Source of the DNA: an uncultured Collinsella sp. | GTDB lineage: Bacteria > Actinomycetota > Coriobacteriia > Coriobacteriales > Coriobacteriaceae | Length of the DNA: 24,359 nucleotides | Assembly: GCA_902465105.1 (NCBI GenBank) | Contig: CABQLM010000026.1 | Span: 1 to 24,359, forward strand | Direction of reading: 5' to 3' | In this document: positions 1 to 6,519 of the stretch, one piece after another | Layout: every line of letters begins with the position of its first letter | How positions within the stretch are numbered: the stretch's first letter is position 1 | Notes under the pieces: generated by a model | The model's input: the letters and a program-made list of their open reading frames with translations, nothing else | The model's database searches: none | Told to the model about the DNA's origin: nothing | Position numbers and translations under genes: made by a program

Positions 1-597
1 CCGGCGGCCGACGTCATCATCGACTTCTCGAACGTCGCGACCTTCGATGCCGTCGTCGCCTATGTCGAGCGCACGGGCGCGGCGTTGGTCTCGGGTACCA
101 CAGGCTACACCCCCGAGCAGATGGACCGCCTGCGCGAACTGGGCCAGAATGCCCGTGTCATGCACTCGGGCAACTACTCTATCGGCATCGCCGCCCTGCG
201 CCATCTGGTTGCCCAGGCCACGCGCGAACTGCCCGGCTTTGACTGCGAGATTGTCGAGACGCACCACAACCAAAAGGTTGACGCCCCGAGCGGCACTGCC
301 AAGTTGCTGCTCGATGCCGTCGTCGAAGCCGAGCCCGAGGCAGGCTACCACCCCGTCTATGGTCGCGAGGGCATGTGCGGCGCGCGCGATCCCAAGGAAA
401 TCGGCATGCACTCGCTGCGCGGTGGCACTGTCGCCGGCGTGCACGAAGTGAGTTTCTTTGGCCAGGACGAGGAGGTCACGCTCACGCACCGCGCCACGAG
501 CCGTCAGATCTTTGTCAACGGCGCCCTGGCAGCCGCGCAGAAGCTCGTCACCCGCGAGCGCGGCTTCTATACGTTCGACCAGATCATGTTTGCCTAA
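1..597 (+). CDS. dapB: 4-hydroxy-tetrahydrodipicolinate reductase, 3' part (start outside window)
   Basis: C-terminal part of DapB, which reduces hydroxy-tetrahydrodipicolinate to tetrahydrodipicolinate with NAD(P)H in the cytoplasmic lysine/diaminopimelate pathway. Frame 1 is open from the first base to TAA at 595-597. The signs are the SGTTG turn following the nucleotide-binding half and the family signature EIVETHHNQKVDAPSGTAKL, which holds the catalytic His pair, the Lys and the substrate-binding SGT loop. The GGTVAGVHEVSFFG stretch and the C-terminal NGALAAAQKL helix also fit. About 198 codons are present of the usual 245-270, so the N-terminal GxxGxMG Rossmann motif lies before the window. 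dapH follows 39 nt downstream on the same strand, suggesting a dap operon; an upstream dapA is plausible but unseen. Confidence 0.96.
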   Translation, partial: PAADVIIDFSNVATFDAVVAYVERTGAALVSGTTGYTPEQMDRLRELGQNARVMHSGNYSIGIAALRHLVAQATRELPGFDCEIVETHHNQKVDAPSGTAKLLLDAVVEAEPEAGYHPVYGREGMCGARDPKEIGMHSLRGGTVAGVHEVSFFGQDEEVTLTHRATSRQIFVNGALAAAQKLVTRERGFYTFDQIMFA

Positions 598-636
598 CCA
601 GGTATCAACCGAATCCACCCAAAGGAGAGATAGCAA

Positions 637-1356
637 ATGAGCAATGCAGCCGAGATGGATGCACAGGAGATTATCAACTACATCGCCACCGCGCCTAAAA
701 AGACGCCCGTCAAGCTGTATGTGCGCGAGAAGCCCGGCATGAAGGTTGCCTGGGGCGATGCGCATGTCTACGGCGGCCGTCGTGGCAAGACCGTCTTTGG
801 CGACTGGGAAGAGCTCAAGGCCATCCTCGACGCCAATGCCGACTCCATCGACTACTACGACGTAGAGAACGACTGCCGCAACTCCGCCGTGCCCATGCTC
901 GACCTTAAGGGCATCAATGCCCGCATCGAGCCGGGCGCGATTATCCGCGACCGCGTCGAGATTGGCGACCGTGCCGTCATCATGATGGGCGCCATCATCA
1001 ACATCGGCTCCGTCATTGGCGAAGGCTCCATGATCGACATGGGCGCCGTGCTGGGCGGCCGTGCCACCGTGGGTAAGAACTGCCACATCGGCGCCGGCAC
1101 CGTGCTGGCAGGCGTCGTGGAGCCCGCCAGCGCCACGCCCGTCATCATCGAGGATGATGTCATGATCGGCGCTAATGCTGTGGTCCTGGAGGGCGTGCGC
1201 GTGGGCAAGGGCGCTGTCGTTGCCGCCGGCGCCGTATGCGTCGAGGACGTCCCCGCCGGCGCCGTCGTGGCCGGTGTCCCCGCCCGCGTCATCAAGATGC
1301 GCGACGAGAAGACCGACAGTAAGACCGGTCTCGAAGAGGGCTTACGCCAACTCTAG
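637..1356 (+). CDS. dapH: 2,3,4,5-tetrahydropyridine-2,6-dicarboxylate N-acetyltransferase
   Basis: 239-aa left-handed beta-helix acyltransferase that acetylates tetrahydrodipicolinate using acetyl-CoA, the committed step of the acetylase branch of diaminopimelate synthesis. The N-terminal cap ([20 protein letters not shown], residues 8-27) matches Gram-positive DapH rather than the succinylase DapD of proteobacteria. Residues about 90-215 are hexapeptide repeats (for example [20 protein letters not shown] and [20 protein letters not shown]). AAAGGAG lies 8-9 nt before the ATG. The gene follows dapB by 39 nt, so the product of one enzyme is the substrate of the next. The TAG stop is followed after one base by a perfect palindrome (1358-1385). 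Some databases call this gene dapD. An aminotransferase that could act next lies at 5238-6401. Confidence 0.95.
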   Translation: MSNAAEMDAQEIINYIATAPKKTPVKLYVREKPGMKVAWGDAHVYGGRRGKTVFGDWEELKAILDANADSIDYYDVENDCRNSAVPMLDLKGINARIEPGAIIRDRVEIGDRAVIMMGAIINIGSVIGEGSMIDMGAVLGGRATVGKNCHIGAGTVLAGVVEPASATPVIIEDDVMIGANAVVLEGVRVGKGAVVAAGAVCVEDVPAGAVVAGVPARVIKMRDEKTDSKTGLEEGLRQL

Positions 1357-1357
1357 A

Positions 1358-1385
1358 GTTACGCGGTTTTACCAAACCGCGTAAC
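1358..1385. repeat. 28-nt palindrome, copy 1 (hairpin A)
   Basis: Perfect 12-bp inverted repeat, GTTACGCGGTTT and AAACCGCGTAAC, around loop TACC. It begins one base after the dapH stop. The exact reverse complement of all 28 nt occurs at 11278-11305, there three bases after the ettA stop. No T-run follows, so it is not a standard intrinsic terminator. Confidence 0.9.
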
Positions 1386-1387
1386 TA

Positions 1388-1445
1388 GTCGACGCTGCAC
1401 TTTTGGTTCCGTCGTTCTAACGAACGACGGACCGGTCGACGCTGC
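1388..1445. repeat. Hairpin B bracketed by 11-nt direct repeats
   Basis: GTCGACGCTGC occurs at 1388-1398 and again at 1435-1445. Between them is a 9-bp hairpin, CCGTCGTTC / GAACGACGG with loop TAAC (1409-1430). In the second copy of the composite element only one version of this 11-mer is present (TCGACGCTGC on the minus strand, 11265-11274) and hairpin B is absent, so B looks like an insertion that duplicated the 11-mer. Confidence 0.7.
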
Positions 1446-1543
1446 AAACGCCCCTAAGCGGCAATCTGACGTTCAATCGTCGGTCGCGTACCGAAGTACG
1501 CTTCCCTCCTCTTTCACGTCACCTTGCTCGCTTAGGGGCGTTT
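1446..1543 (-). repeat. Structured element, copy 1 (large stem-loop with UUCG hairpin)
   Basis: The outer stem is 15 bp and perfect: AAACGCCCCTAAGCG (1446-1460) with CGCTTAGGGGCGTTT (1529-1543). Inside is a 16-nt hairpin, GCGTAC-CGAA-GTACGC on plus (1486-1501), which on minus is the very stable C(UUCG)G tetraloop hairpin. Next to it on minus are GTGAAAGAGGAG and TTGAACGTCA. Copy 2 at 11165-11264 shares the inner part and keeps pairing in the outer stem with a different sequence. Minus is assigned as the likely RNA strand because of the tetraloop; this is inference. Confidence 0.7.
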
Positions 1544-1586
1544 TCGCTGACGTATGCTCAACCTACGGCGCAATTCAGCTCCAAGC

Positions 1587-1631
1587 AAAAAGGCCGAAGC
1601 CCTCATCCGAGGCTTCGGCCTTTGTTTTTTT
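1587..1631 (+). terminator. Intrinsic terminator between dapH and ndpA, probably bidirectional
   Basis: 13-bp stem AAAGGCCGAAGCC / GGCTTCGGCCTTT (1589-1601 and 1611-1623), followed by a T-run (TTTG then seven T, to 1631). A short A-run before the stem would act as a T-run for the minus-strand gene at 1650-2654. It serves convergent transcription units. Confidence 0.9.
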
Positions 1632-1649
1632 GCGGCGTCCAAGCGCAGT

Positions 1650-2654
1650 TTATCGATTCTCAATTGACCCGATGTTTTTGAGCTCGATGGAGATGAGGCC
1701 GTTGGGCTCGTTGACGAACTCGATGTACTCGGAATTCGAACCCATCTCGGCCGGGAAGCTGATCTCGATGCCCGTGTCGGTACGAATCTTGTGATTGCGC
1801 ACGGCCGCGCGTTCGACCTGCTTGCGCTCCACGGGCACGCGCTCGGGCACCTTCTCCTCGGTCAGCGCCGCACGCACGCTTTCCTTGATGACCGGCTCGT
1901 CCTCAAAGACCTCATCGACGATATCCCAAGGCGGCAGCTCCTCGTCGTCTTCAACCTTCTCGGCAACGGCGGCTTTGACCTTAGCGAGCGCTACGGCCGT
2001 ATTGGCACCGTGCTCCTCGGCGACTTCCTCGACCACACGCGTCACGGTGTCGATGACCTCCTTACCCGACACGCCCGTGTCGCACTGCAGCAGGCCATCG
2101 GGAATAAGCATACGGTCCTCGCCGGCAATCTTGCGTTTCTTGTCCACGTAGCCGATCTCCATGGTGCTCGCGCGCACGATGGCATAGCTTGGCACCTTTT
2201 GCGAGGGGTTTGGCAGAATAGCGTAGTGGCGCGCGATGTCATTGCGCACCTCCCCCTCCTCGCGGCCCACTTCGTGCATGAAAGCCTGCTTGGAGCCCAG
2301 CAGCATCACGGCAAACCAGCGGGCATCCTCATCGTCGTCAAAATCGGCCACGAGCACGTCGGTGGACTCGGCTTTCTCAGCCTTGGTGAGCTCGGAGGAG
2401 ATAAACTCCGCAATCTGCTGCGACAGGTCCACGAACTCGCGCTCGCCAAAGAAATAGCCCTTGAGCTCGCCGCCAAACGCAGAGTTCTCCGTAAACGTGG
2501 CACGCTTATTGTCGGCCGAGGTGCGTGCGCGGCGCAGATGCGTGGTCACGAAGTTGCGCACGATACGACTTTCGATATCCAACTCGCGCTGGCTCATAAC
2601 GTTAACGGCAGAGTCAAAGTCCAGGATATGCAGAATCGCGTGATTGATTTTCAT
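1650..2654 (-). CDS. NdpA/YejK-like nucleoid-associated protein
   Basis: 334-aa cytoplasmic protein of the 37-kDa nucleoid-associated family, seen from its opening (MKINHAILHILDFDS), the DLSQQIAEFI region, MLLGSKQAFMHEVG, and the Gram-positive type C-terminal half ending ISFPAEMGSNSEYIEFVNEP. Members bind DNA and the nucleoid; the exact role in Gram-positives is unknown. The acidic stretch around residues 225-255 (EKVEDDEELPPWDIVDEVFEDE) is a probable linker. I chose the ATG at 2654 because GGA sits 9 nt upstream of it, whereas the in-frame ATG at 2663 would have the same GG directly against it. A TATACT hexamer at 2693-2698 (minus) is a possible -10, without a clear -35. The gene converges on dapH. 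Confidence 0.85.
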   Translation of the reverse strand: MKINHAILHILDFDSAVNVMSQRELDIESRIVRNFVTTHLRRARTSADNKRATFTENSAFGGELKGYFFGEREFVDLSQQIAEFISSELTKAEKAESTDVLVADFDDDEDARWFAVMLLGSKQAFMHEVGREEGEVRNDIARHYAILPNPSQKVPSYAIVRASTMEIGYVDKKRKIAGEDRMLIPDGLLQCDTGVSGKEVIDTVTRVVEEVAEEHGANTAVALAKVKAAVAEKVEDDEELPPWDIVDEVFEDEPVIKESVRAALTEEKVPERVPVERKQVERAAVRNHKIRTDTGIEISFPAEMGSNSEYIEFVNEPNGLISIELKNIGSIENR

Positions 2655-2710
2655 ATACGGCATTCCGTTCTAGATCGATTTGAGCACGAACCAGTATAGC
2701 GGTCAAGCCC

Positions 2711-2744
2711 GCCCCAAGCGCATCGAAGATTGCTGCATTGGGGC
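2711..2744 (-). terminator. Possible weak terminator after the DUF2974 gene
   Basis: GCCCCAA (2711-2717) pairs with TTGGGGC (2738-2744), and a 3-bp inner stem narrows the loop. It lies 22 nt past the stop of the gene at 2766-3926 but has no T-run on minus, so termination is doubtful. Confidence 0.3.
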
Positions 2745-2765
2745 CATGTTTCTTTGCACCAATGG

Positions 2766-3926
2766 TTAGCGCAGGAGCTCGGACTGCCAGGCCTCGAGTT
2801 GTTCTGCCAGACTCTTACCGGCAGCGGGCATGTTGATCTGGGGTCGTTTGGGCAGCAGCGCGCATTTAAGAATTGCCGCGACGGTCTGTGAGACAAAACG
2901 GCGCGTATCCTTGTCAAAGCCTTGAGCAGCCCGGAGCATCACAGGCAGGTTCTCGCGCATGTTCCCGGCGATATCCGCAAAACGTTCGGCGCCCGTAGCC
3001 TCAAACACGGAGAACAACGCATCTACAAAACGCTCGCGATCGCCAGGTGACACTGCAAGCAGCATCTCGCGAATAGAGCCGTCAACATATCGCGCGCCAG
3101 CAGACAGGCGTTCGCAATACACAAAATCGCAGCCGTCGACCACCCAGCTAAAGGGATTGTGTTGCAGCAGGCTAAACTCGGTGCTTTCGACGATAGCGTA
3201 GTCCTCTTGCGTCTCGAACATCATGCCGAAGATCGAAGACTGGGGCAGGGTTTTATCGATACGACCAGAAAGGCTCGCAAAGGCGTCTCCGTTCAGAAAC
3301 TCCTCGACAAAGCCAGGGCCATCGTGGGAGAAGACCCGCTCAATCCGGTTGCGAGCACCGCTTGAGCACATCGCTGCACCATACACAGCCAGATTTCCGC
3401 CCTTGGAATGGCCTCCGCACAAGAGCGGCCCATCAATCGAGGCCGACATCTCGTCCATATAGCGTGCTGCAGATTCCTGAGAGGCCACAGGGCACCGGAA
3501 CGCCATGTTGAAGTCCTCTTTCCAGCCCACAATCGTGCTGTCGGTCCCTCGGAAGGAAACGTAGCTAAACCCTGCCGGAAATCGGAGCGTCATGGCCGCA
3601 AACTGCTCCGTCATCGCAACATCGTTCACGGCGCGATAGCCGCAAATGCGCGCACCGCGGTATCTGGGATTTGCTGCCACTGCCTCCAACAAGGCAAGGC
3701 TTCCCTCTGGATTCCACAGGTCGCCAACCATATCCCGATAGCACTCGGCACGTAGCAGCTCGCGCACGTCAAGCCCCCGCCAGCCCTCAAGCTCTGGCAT
3801 GTCGTCCGGCAGGCGCAAATACGACAACCAGGCAAAGATCAGACTGTCCACCGCGCAGAACGGCCGCTCATCAAACGAGTCAAAGGCCGTCTGGGCATAG
3901 GTCAAAAAGTTAGGCGAATCAGACAT
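2766..3926 (-). CDS. DUF2974 (Mbeg1-like) alpha/beta hydrolase
   Basis: 386-aa protein of the DUF2974/Mbeg1-like lipase-fold family. The nucleophile elbow GGHSKGGNLAVYGA (about residues 168-181) gives the catalytic Ser. YVSFRGTDSTIVGWKEDFNM (about 125-144) is the lipase-type strand and oxyanion region, and HDGPGF (about 202-207) follows as in the family. A late-positioned HNPFSWVVDG may supply the His. The opening MSDSPNFLTYAQTAFDSF is also family-like. There is no signal peptide, so the enzyme is probably cytoplasmic; its substrate is unknown. GGGAGGG lies just before the ATG. A REP-like palindrome (3944-4019) sits 17 nt upstream of the start. Family assignment is firm, function is not. Confidence 0.85.
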   Translation of the reverse strand: MSDSPNFLTYAQTAFDSFDERPFCAVDSLIFAWLSYLRLPDDMPELEGWRGLDVRELLRAECYRDMVGDLWNPEGSLALLEAVAANPRYRGARICGYRAVNDVAMTEQFAAMTLRFPAGFSYVSFRGTDSTIVGWKEDFNMAFRCPVASQESAARYMDEMSASIDGPLLCGGHSKGGNLAVYGAAMCSSGARNRIERVFSHDGPGFVEEFLNGDAFASLSGRIDKTLPQSSIFGMMFETQEDYAIVESTEFSLLQHNPFSWVVDGCDFVYCERLSAGARYVDGSIREMLLAVSPGDRERFVDALFSVFEATGAERFADIAGNMRENLPVMLRAAQGFDKDTRRFVSQTVAAILKCALLPKRPQINMPAAGKSLAEQLEAWQSELLR

Positions 3927-3943
3927 GACCCTCCCATCAACAA

Positions 3944-4019
3944 TGGTGCAAGGGGGACAGGCTGGTTTTGCACCGATTGCACCTCATTTGATGCAAACAA
4001 ACCTGTCCCCAATGCACCA
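3944..4019. repeat. REP-like palindrome of the GGGGACAGG family
   Basis: Arms of 18 nt: TGGTGCAAGGGGGACAGG (3944-3961) and CCTGTCCCCAATGCACCA (4002-4019), 16 of 18 pairing, around a 40-nt loop that itself carries GTGCA-type repeats. The right arm reads GGGGACAGGTTTGTTT on minus, matching sequences at 22888 and 23618. It lies between the DUF2974 gene start and the ldh terminator. Confidence 0.75.
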
Positions 4020-4054
4020 AAAAGGCGCCCGGGTCACATGAATCCGGGCGCCTT
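4019..4054 (-). terminator. Intrinsic terminator of ldh
   Basis: 11-bp stem AAGGCGCCCGG / CCGGGCGCCTT (4022-4032 and 4044-4054). On minus the stem runs into five T (4019-4023). It begins about 30 nt past the ldh stop. Confidence 0.9.
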
Positions 4055-4085
4055 CATTGTAGCTTTACGCTCTAGCGAGCTTGAT

Positions 4086-5036
4086 TTAGCAGGAGAAGTC
4101 GACGCTGTCGATGATGTCCTTGAGGGCCTTTGCAGAGACGGTGAGCTCATGCTGCTCGTCATCGTTCAGCGGCACGGGAACGCGGCAAACGACGCCGTCG
4201 CGGCCAACGACCGTCGGCATGGAGATGGCCAGATCGGACAGGCCGTACTCGCCCACCATGAGCGAGGAGACAGGCAGAACGGTCTGTTCATCGCGCATGA
4301 CGGCAGTGCAGATGCGCTTGACGGCCATAGCGACACCGTAGTAGGTGGCGTGCTTCTTCTCGATGATGGTGTAGGCGGAGTTCTTGACGTCCTCGGCGAT
4401 GCGCTTCTCGGCAGCCTCATGCTCCAGGTGGCCGTGAAGCTCACAGAAGGTGTTCAGCGGCACGCCGGCAACTTGAGCGCTGGACCAAGCGACGAACTCG
4501 GAGTCACCGTGCTCGCCCATGACGTAGGCCTGGACATCGCGCGGGTCAACCTCGACGTGAGCGCCGAGCATCTGCTGCAGACGGCCGGTGTCGAGCACGG
4601 TGCCGGAGCCGATGACATGGCCCTCGGGCAGACCGGACATCTTGATGGCGGCGTATGTCAGAACGTCGACCGGGTTGGAGACGATTAGCAGAATGCCGTC
4701 GAAGCCAGACTTCTTAATCTCGGGAATAATGGACTTAAAGATGCTGACGTTCTTATTGACCAGGTCCAGGCGGGTCTCACCGGGCTTCTGGGCAGCACCA
4801 GCGGTGACGACGATCATGGCGGCGTCGGCGACATCGGAGTAATCGCCGGCGTAGATCTTCATCGGCTCGGCAAACGTCATGCCGTGCGCGATATCCAGAG
4901 CCTCACCCTCGGCGCGGTTCTTGTCCACGTCGATGAGGACCATCTCGGAGAACAGACCGCTCTGCATCAACGCGAACGCCGACGACGAACCGACGAAACC
5001 GCAGCCGACAATAGCGACCTTCTTCTCGTTAACCAT
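4086..5036 (-). CDS. ldh: L-lactate dehydrogenase
   Basis: 316-aa cytoplasmic enzyme that reduces pyruvate to L-lactate with NADH, regenerating NAD+ in fermentation. The Rossmann motif VAIVGCGFVGSSSAF is at 7-21 and the NAD-binding Asp at about 36 (VLIDVD). The active-site loop AGAAQKPGETRLDL has Gln83 where malate dehydrogenases have Arg, which favours lactate. SNPVD is at 120-124, Asp149/Arg152 are in VLDTGRLQ, and catalytic His176 is in GEHGDSEF. I chose the ATG at 5036: GGGAG lies 7 nt upstream, and the open frame further upstream (to 5114) runs through a stem-loop and lacks family similarity. It has its own terminator (4019-4054). The upstream region (5037-5237) is AT-rich with inverted repeats, so it is probably transcribed on its own. 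Confidence 0.95.
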   Translation of the reverse strand: MVNEKKVAIVGCGFVGSSSAFALMQSGLFSEMVLIDVDKNRAEGEALDIAHGMTFAEPMKIYAGDYSDVADAAMIVVTAGAAQKPGETRLDLVNKNVSIFKSIIPEIKKSGFDGILLIVSNPVDVLTYAAIKMSGLPEGHVIGSGTVLDTGRLQQMLGAHVEVDPRDVQAYVMGEHGDSEFVAWSSAQVAGVPLNTFCELHGHLEHEAAEKRIAEDVKNSAYTIIEKKHATYYGVAMAVKRICTAVMRDEQTVLPVSSLMVGEYGLSDLAISMPTVVGRDGVVCRVPVPLNDDEQHELTVSAKALKDIIDSVDFSC

Positions 5037-5063
5037 TAGAAACTCCCATCTCTCTCCACAAAC

Positions 5064-5092
5064 AAGCCGCCCGGGAACGACCCGAGCGGCTT
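5064..5092 (-). other. Stem-loop in the ldh leader / terminator-like
   Basis: 12-bp stem AAGCCGCCCGGG / CCCGAGCGGCTT, perfect on the minus RNA when one G-U is allowed. It ends 27 nt before the ldh ATG and is followed on minus by GTTTGTGG, a poor T-run. It could end the aminotransferase transcript or be a 5' stabilising hairpin of ldh mRNA. Confidence 0.6.
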
Positions 5093-5168
5093 GCCGTAAT
5101 CCCAATACATCCAATCGGGACTTTGATTATGCTCCTATTCGCAGCCAAATATCGACCGTTTACCGAAA

Positions 5169-5192
5169 TTATTTGCAGGATTCGTAAAATAA
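5169..5192 (-). promoter_or_regulatory. AT-rich inverted repeat upstream of ldh
   Basis: TTATTT (5169-5174) and AAATAA (5187-5192) flank a 12-nt spacer, overlapped by a second pair TGCAG/CTGCA. It lies in the AT-rich ldh upstream region and could be an operator. It does not match the Rex consensus TTGTGA-N8-TCACAA. Confidence 0.25.
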
Positions 5193-5237
5193 CTGCACGA
5201 AATCGGTTTCGAGCTATTGACGAGCCGAAACAACTTT

Positions 5238-6401
5238 CTAATACAGGCCCGCCTCGCGAATGGCCTCGACAGCCAAAGCGATCTGCTCGGGCGGCAGGAC
5301 CAGTGCCATACGCACGTGCCCCTCGCCCGAAGGGCCAAAGCTCGCGCCCGGCGTCACCACAACGCCGGCCTTCTCCATGAGCTCCTCGCAAAACGCCATG
5401 GAATCGGTGCGACCACCGGGAAGCTTGGCCCACACAAACATAGAACCATGCGCGTTGGGACGCTCCCAGCCCAGGCCCTCAAGACCGTCGCACAGGGCAT
5501 CGCGACGCTCCTGGTACTTCAGACGCTGCGCCTCGACCTCATCGCGCGGGCCATTAAGGCACGCGATGGCGGCCTTCTGGATCGGGAAGAACATGCCAAA
5601 GTCGATCTGGCTGCGCAGCTTGGCAAAGGCCGAGACCACATCCTCGCGACCGACCAAAAAGCCGATGCGGGCACCGGTGACGTTAAACGACTTGGAAAGC
5701 GAGAAAAACTCCACGCCCACCTCGAGCGCACCGGGATACTGCAAGAAGCTGCCGCCGGGCTCGCCGTCAAACACGATGTCGGAGTACGCGTTGTCATGGA
5801 CGATGAGTAGATCGTGCTCGCGGGCGAAAGCGATGATCTCCTCGTAGACCTCGGGCGTGCCCACCGAACCCACCGGGTTCGCGGGCAGCGACACGATCAT
5901 GTACTTGGCACGATCGGCCACCTCGGGATCGATACCCGCCACATAGGGCAGGTAATTGTGCTCGGCAACCAGCGGATAGTACTCGAGCTTGGCATCGGCA
6001 ATCTTGGCACCCGCCTCAAAGACCGGGTAGCACGGATCGGGAACCAGAATGGTGTCACCCGGATCGAGCAGGGCCAGGCCCAAATGACCCACGCCCTCCT
6101 GCGTGCCGTTGCACGACTGCACCATGGACGGCGTAATGCCCGAAACGCCAAAGCGGCGCTCATAGTAATCGCACACGGCTTGCTTGAGTTCGGGCAGGTC
6201 GCGCAGGGCATACTTCCACATCTCGGGATCTTGGGCTGCTTGCGTGAGCGCCTCGACCACATGGTCGTACGGCTTAAAGTCGGGCGTGCCCACGCTCATG
6301 TTGTAAATGGTCTTGCCCTGAGCCTTCAGCGCGAGAAGCTTGTTGTTGAGCGAAGCGAAGACCTCCGCGCCAAAGCGGTCGAGACGCTGCGATGCCTGCA
6401 T
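5238..6401 (-). CDS. Class I/II PLP-dependent aminotransferase, DapL/PatA-like
   Basis: 387-aa fold-type I aminotransferase. The family pattern is clear: YALRDLPELKQAVCDYY (64-80), NGTQEG (98-103) in the cofactor-binding region, NPVGS (175-179) with the PLP-contacting Asn, DNAYSDIVFDG (203-213), and SLSKSFNVTGARIGF with Schiff-base Lys237. The surroundings of the DNAYS and Lys motifs resemble LL-diaminopimelate aminotransferases. With dapH in the window, it could transaminate N-acetyl-amino-oxopimelate or act on another amino acid; the substrate cannot be read from sequence. I chose the ATG at 6401 because AAAGGTGG is just upstream; the open frame extends to 6500 through a terminator hairpin. 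ldh follows downstream about 200 nt later, probably separately transcribed. Confidence 0.88.
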   Translation of the reverse strand: MQASQRLDRFGAEVFASLNNKLLALKAQGKTIYNMSVGTPDFKPYDHVVEALTQAAQDPEMWKYALRDLPELKQAVCDYYERRFGVSGITPSMVQSCNGTQEGVGHLGLALLDPGDTILVPDPCYPVFEAGAKIADAKLEYYPLVAEHNYLPYVAGIDPEVADRAKYMIVSLPANPVGSVGTPEVYEEIIAFAREHDLLIVHDNAYSDIVFDGEPGGSFLQYPGALEVGVEFFSLSKSFNVTGARIGFLVGREDVVSAFAKLRSQIDFGMFFPIQKAAIACLNGPRDEVEAQRLKYQERRDALCDGLEGLGWERPNAHGSMFVWAKLPGGRTDSMAFCEELMEKAGVVVTPGASFGPSGEGHVRMALVLPPEQIALAVEAIREAGLY

Positions 6402-6419
6402 GGTGCCACCTTTCGATAT

Positions 6420-6451
6420 AAAAAACGCGGCGCTCCGACAAGAGCGCCGCG
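6420..6451 (-). terminator. Intrinsic terminator between nadE and the aminotransferase gene
   Basis: 10-bp stem CGCGGCGCTC / GAGCGCCGCG (6426-6435 and 6442-6451), followed on minus by six T (6425-6420). It sits only 18-24 nt before the downstream ATG. The next gene's promoter must therefore lie upstream of the hairpin (TTGCAA then TCTGAT at 17-nt spacing is a weak candidate) or depend on read-through. Confidence 0.85.
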
Positions 6452-6519
6452 CGATACGGGCCATCAGATTGCAAAAGTGTAACGCTTGCAACCCCCGCAT
6501 TGGTTCAATTTAGCCAACC

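Noticed and set aside
1358..1543. CRISPR-like array from repeated palindromes
   Set aside because: Repeats are not regularly spaced, the direct repeats are only 11 nt, and no cas gene is present.
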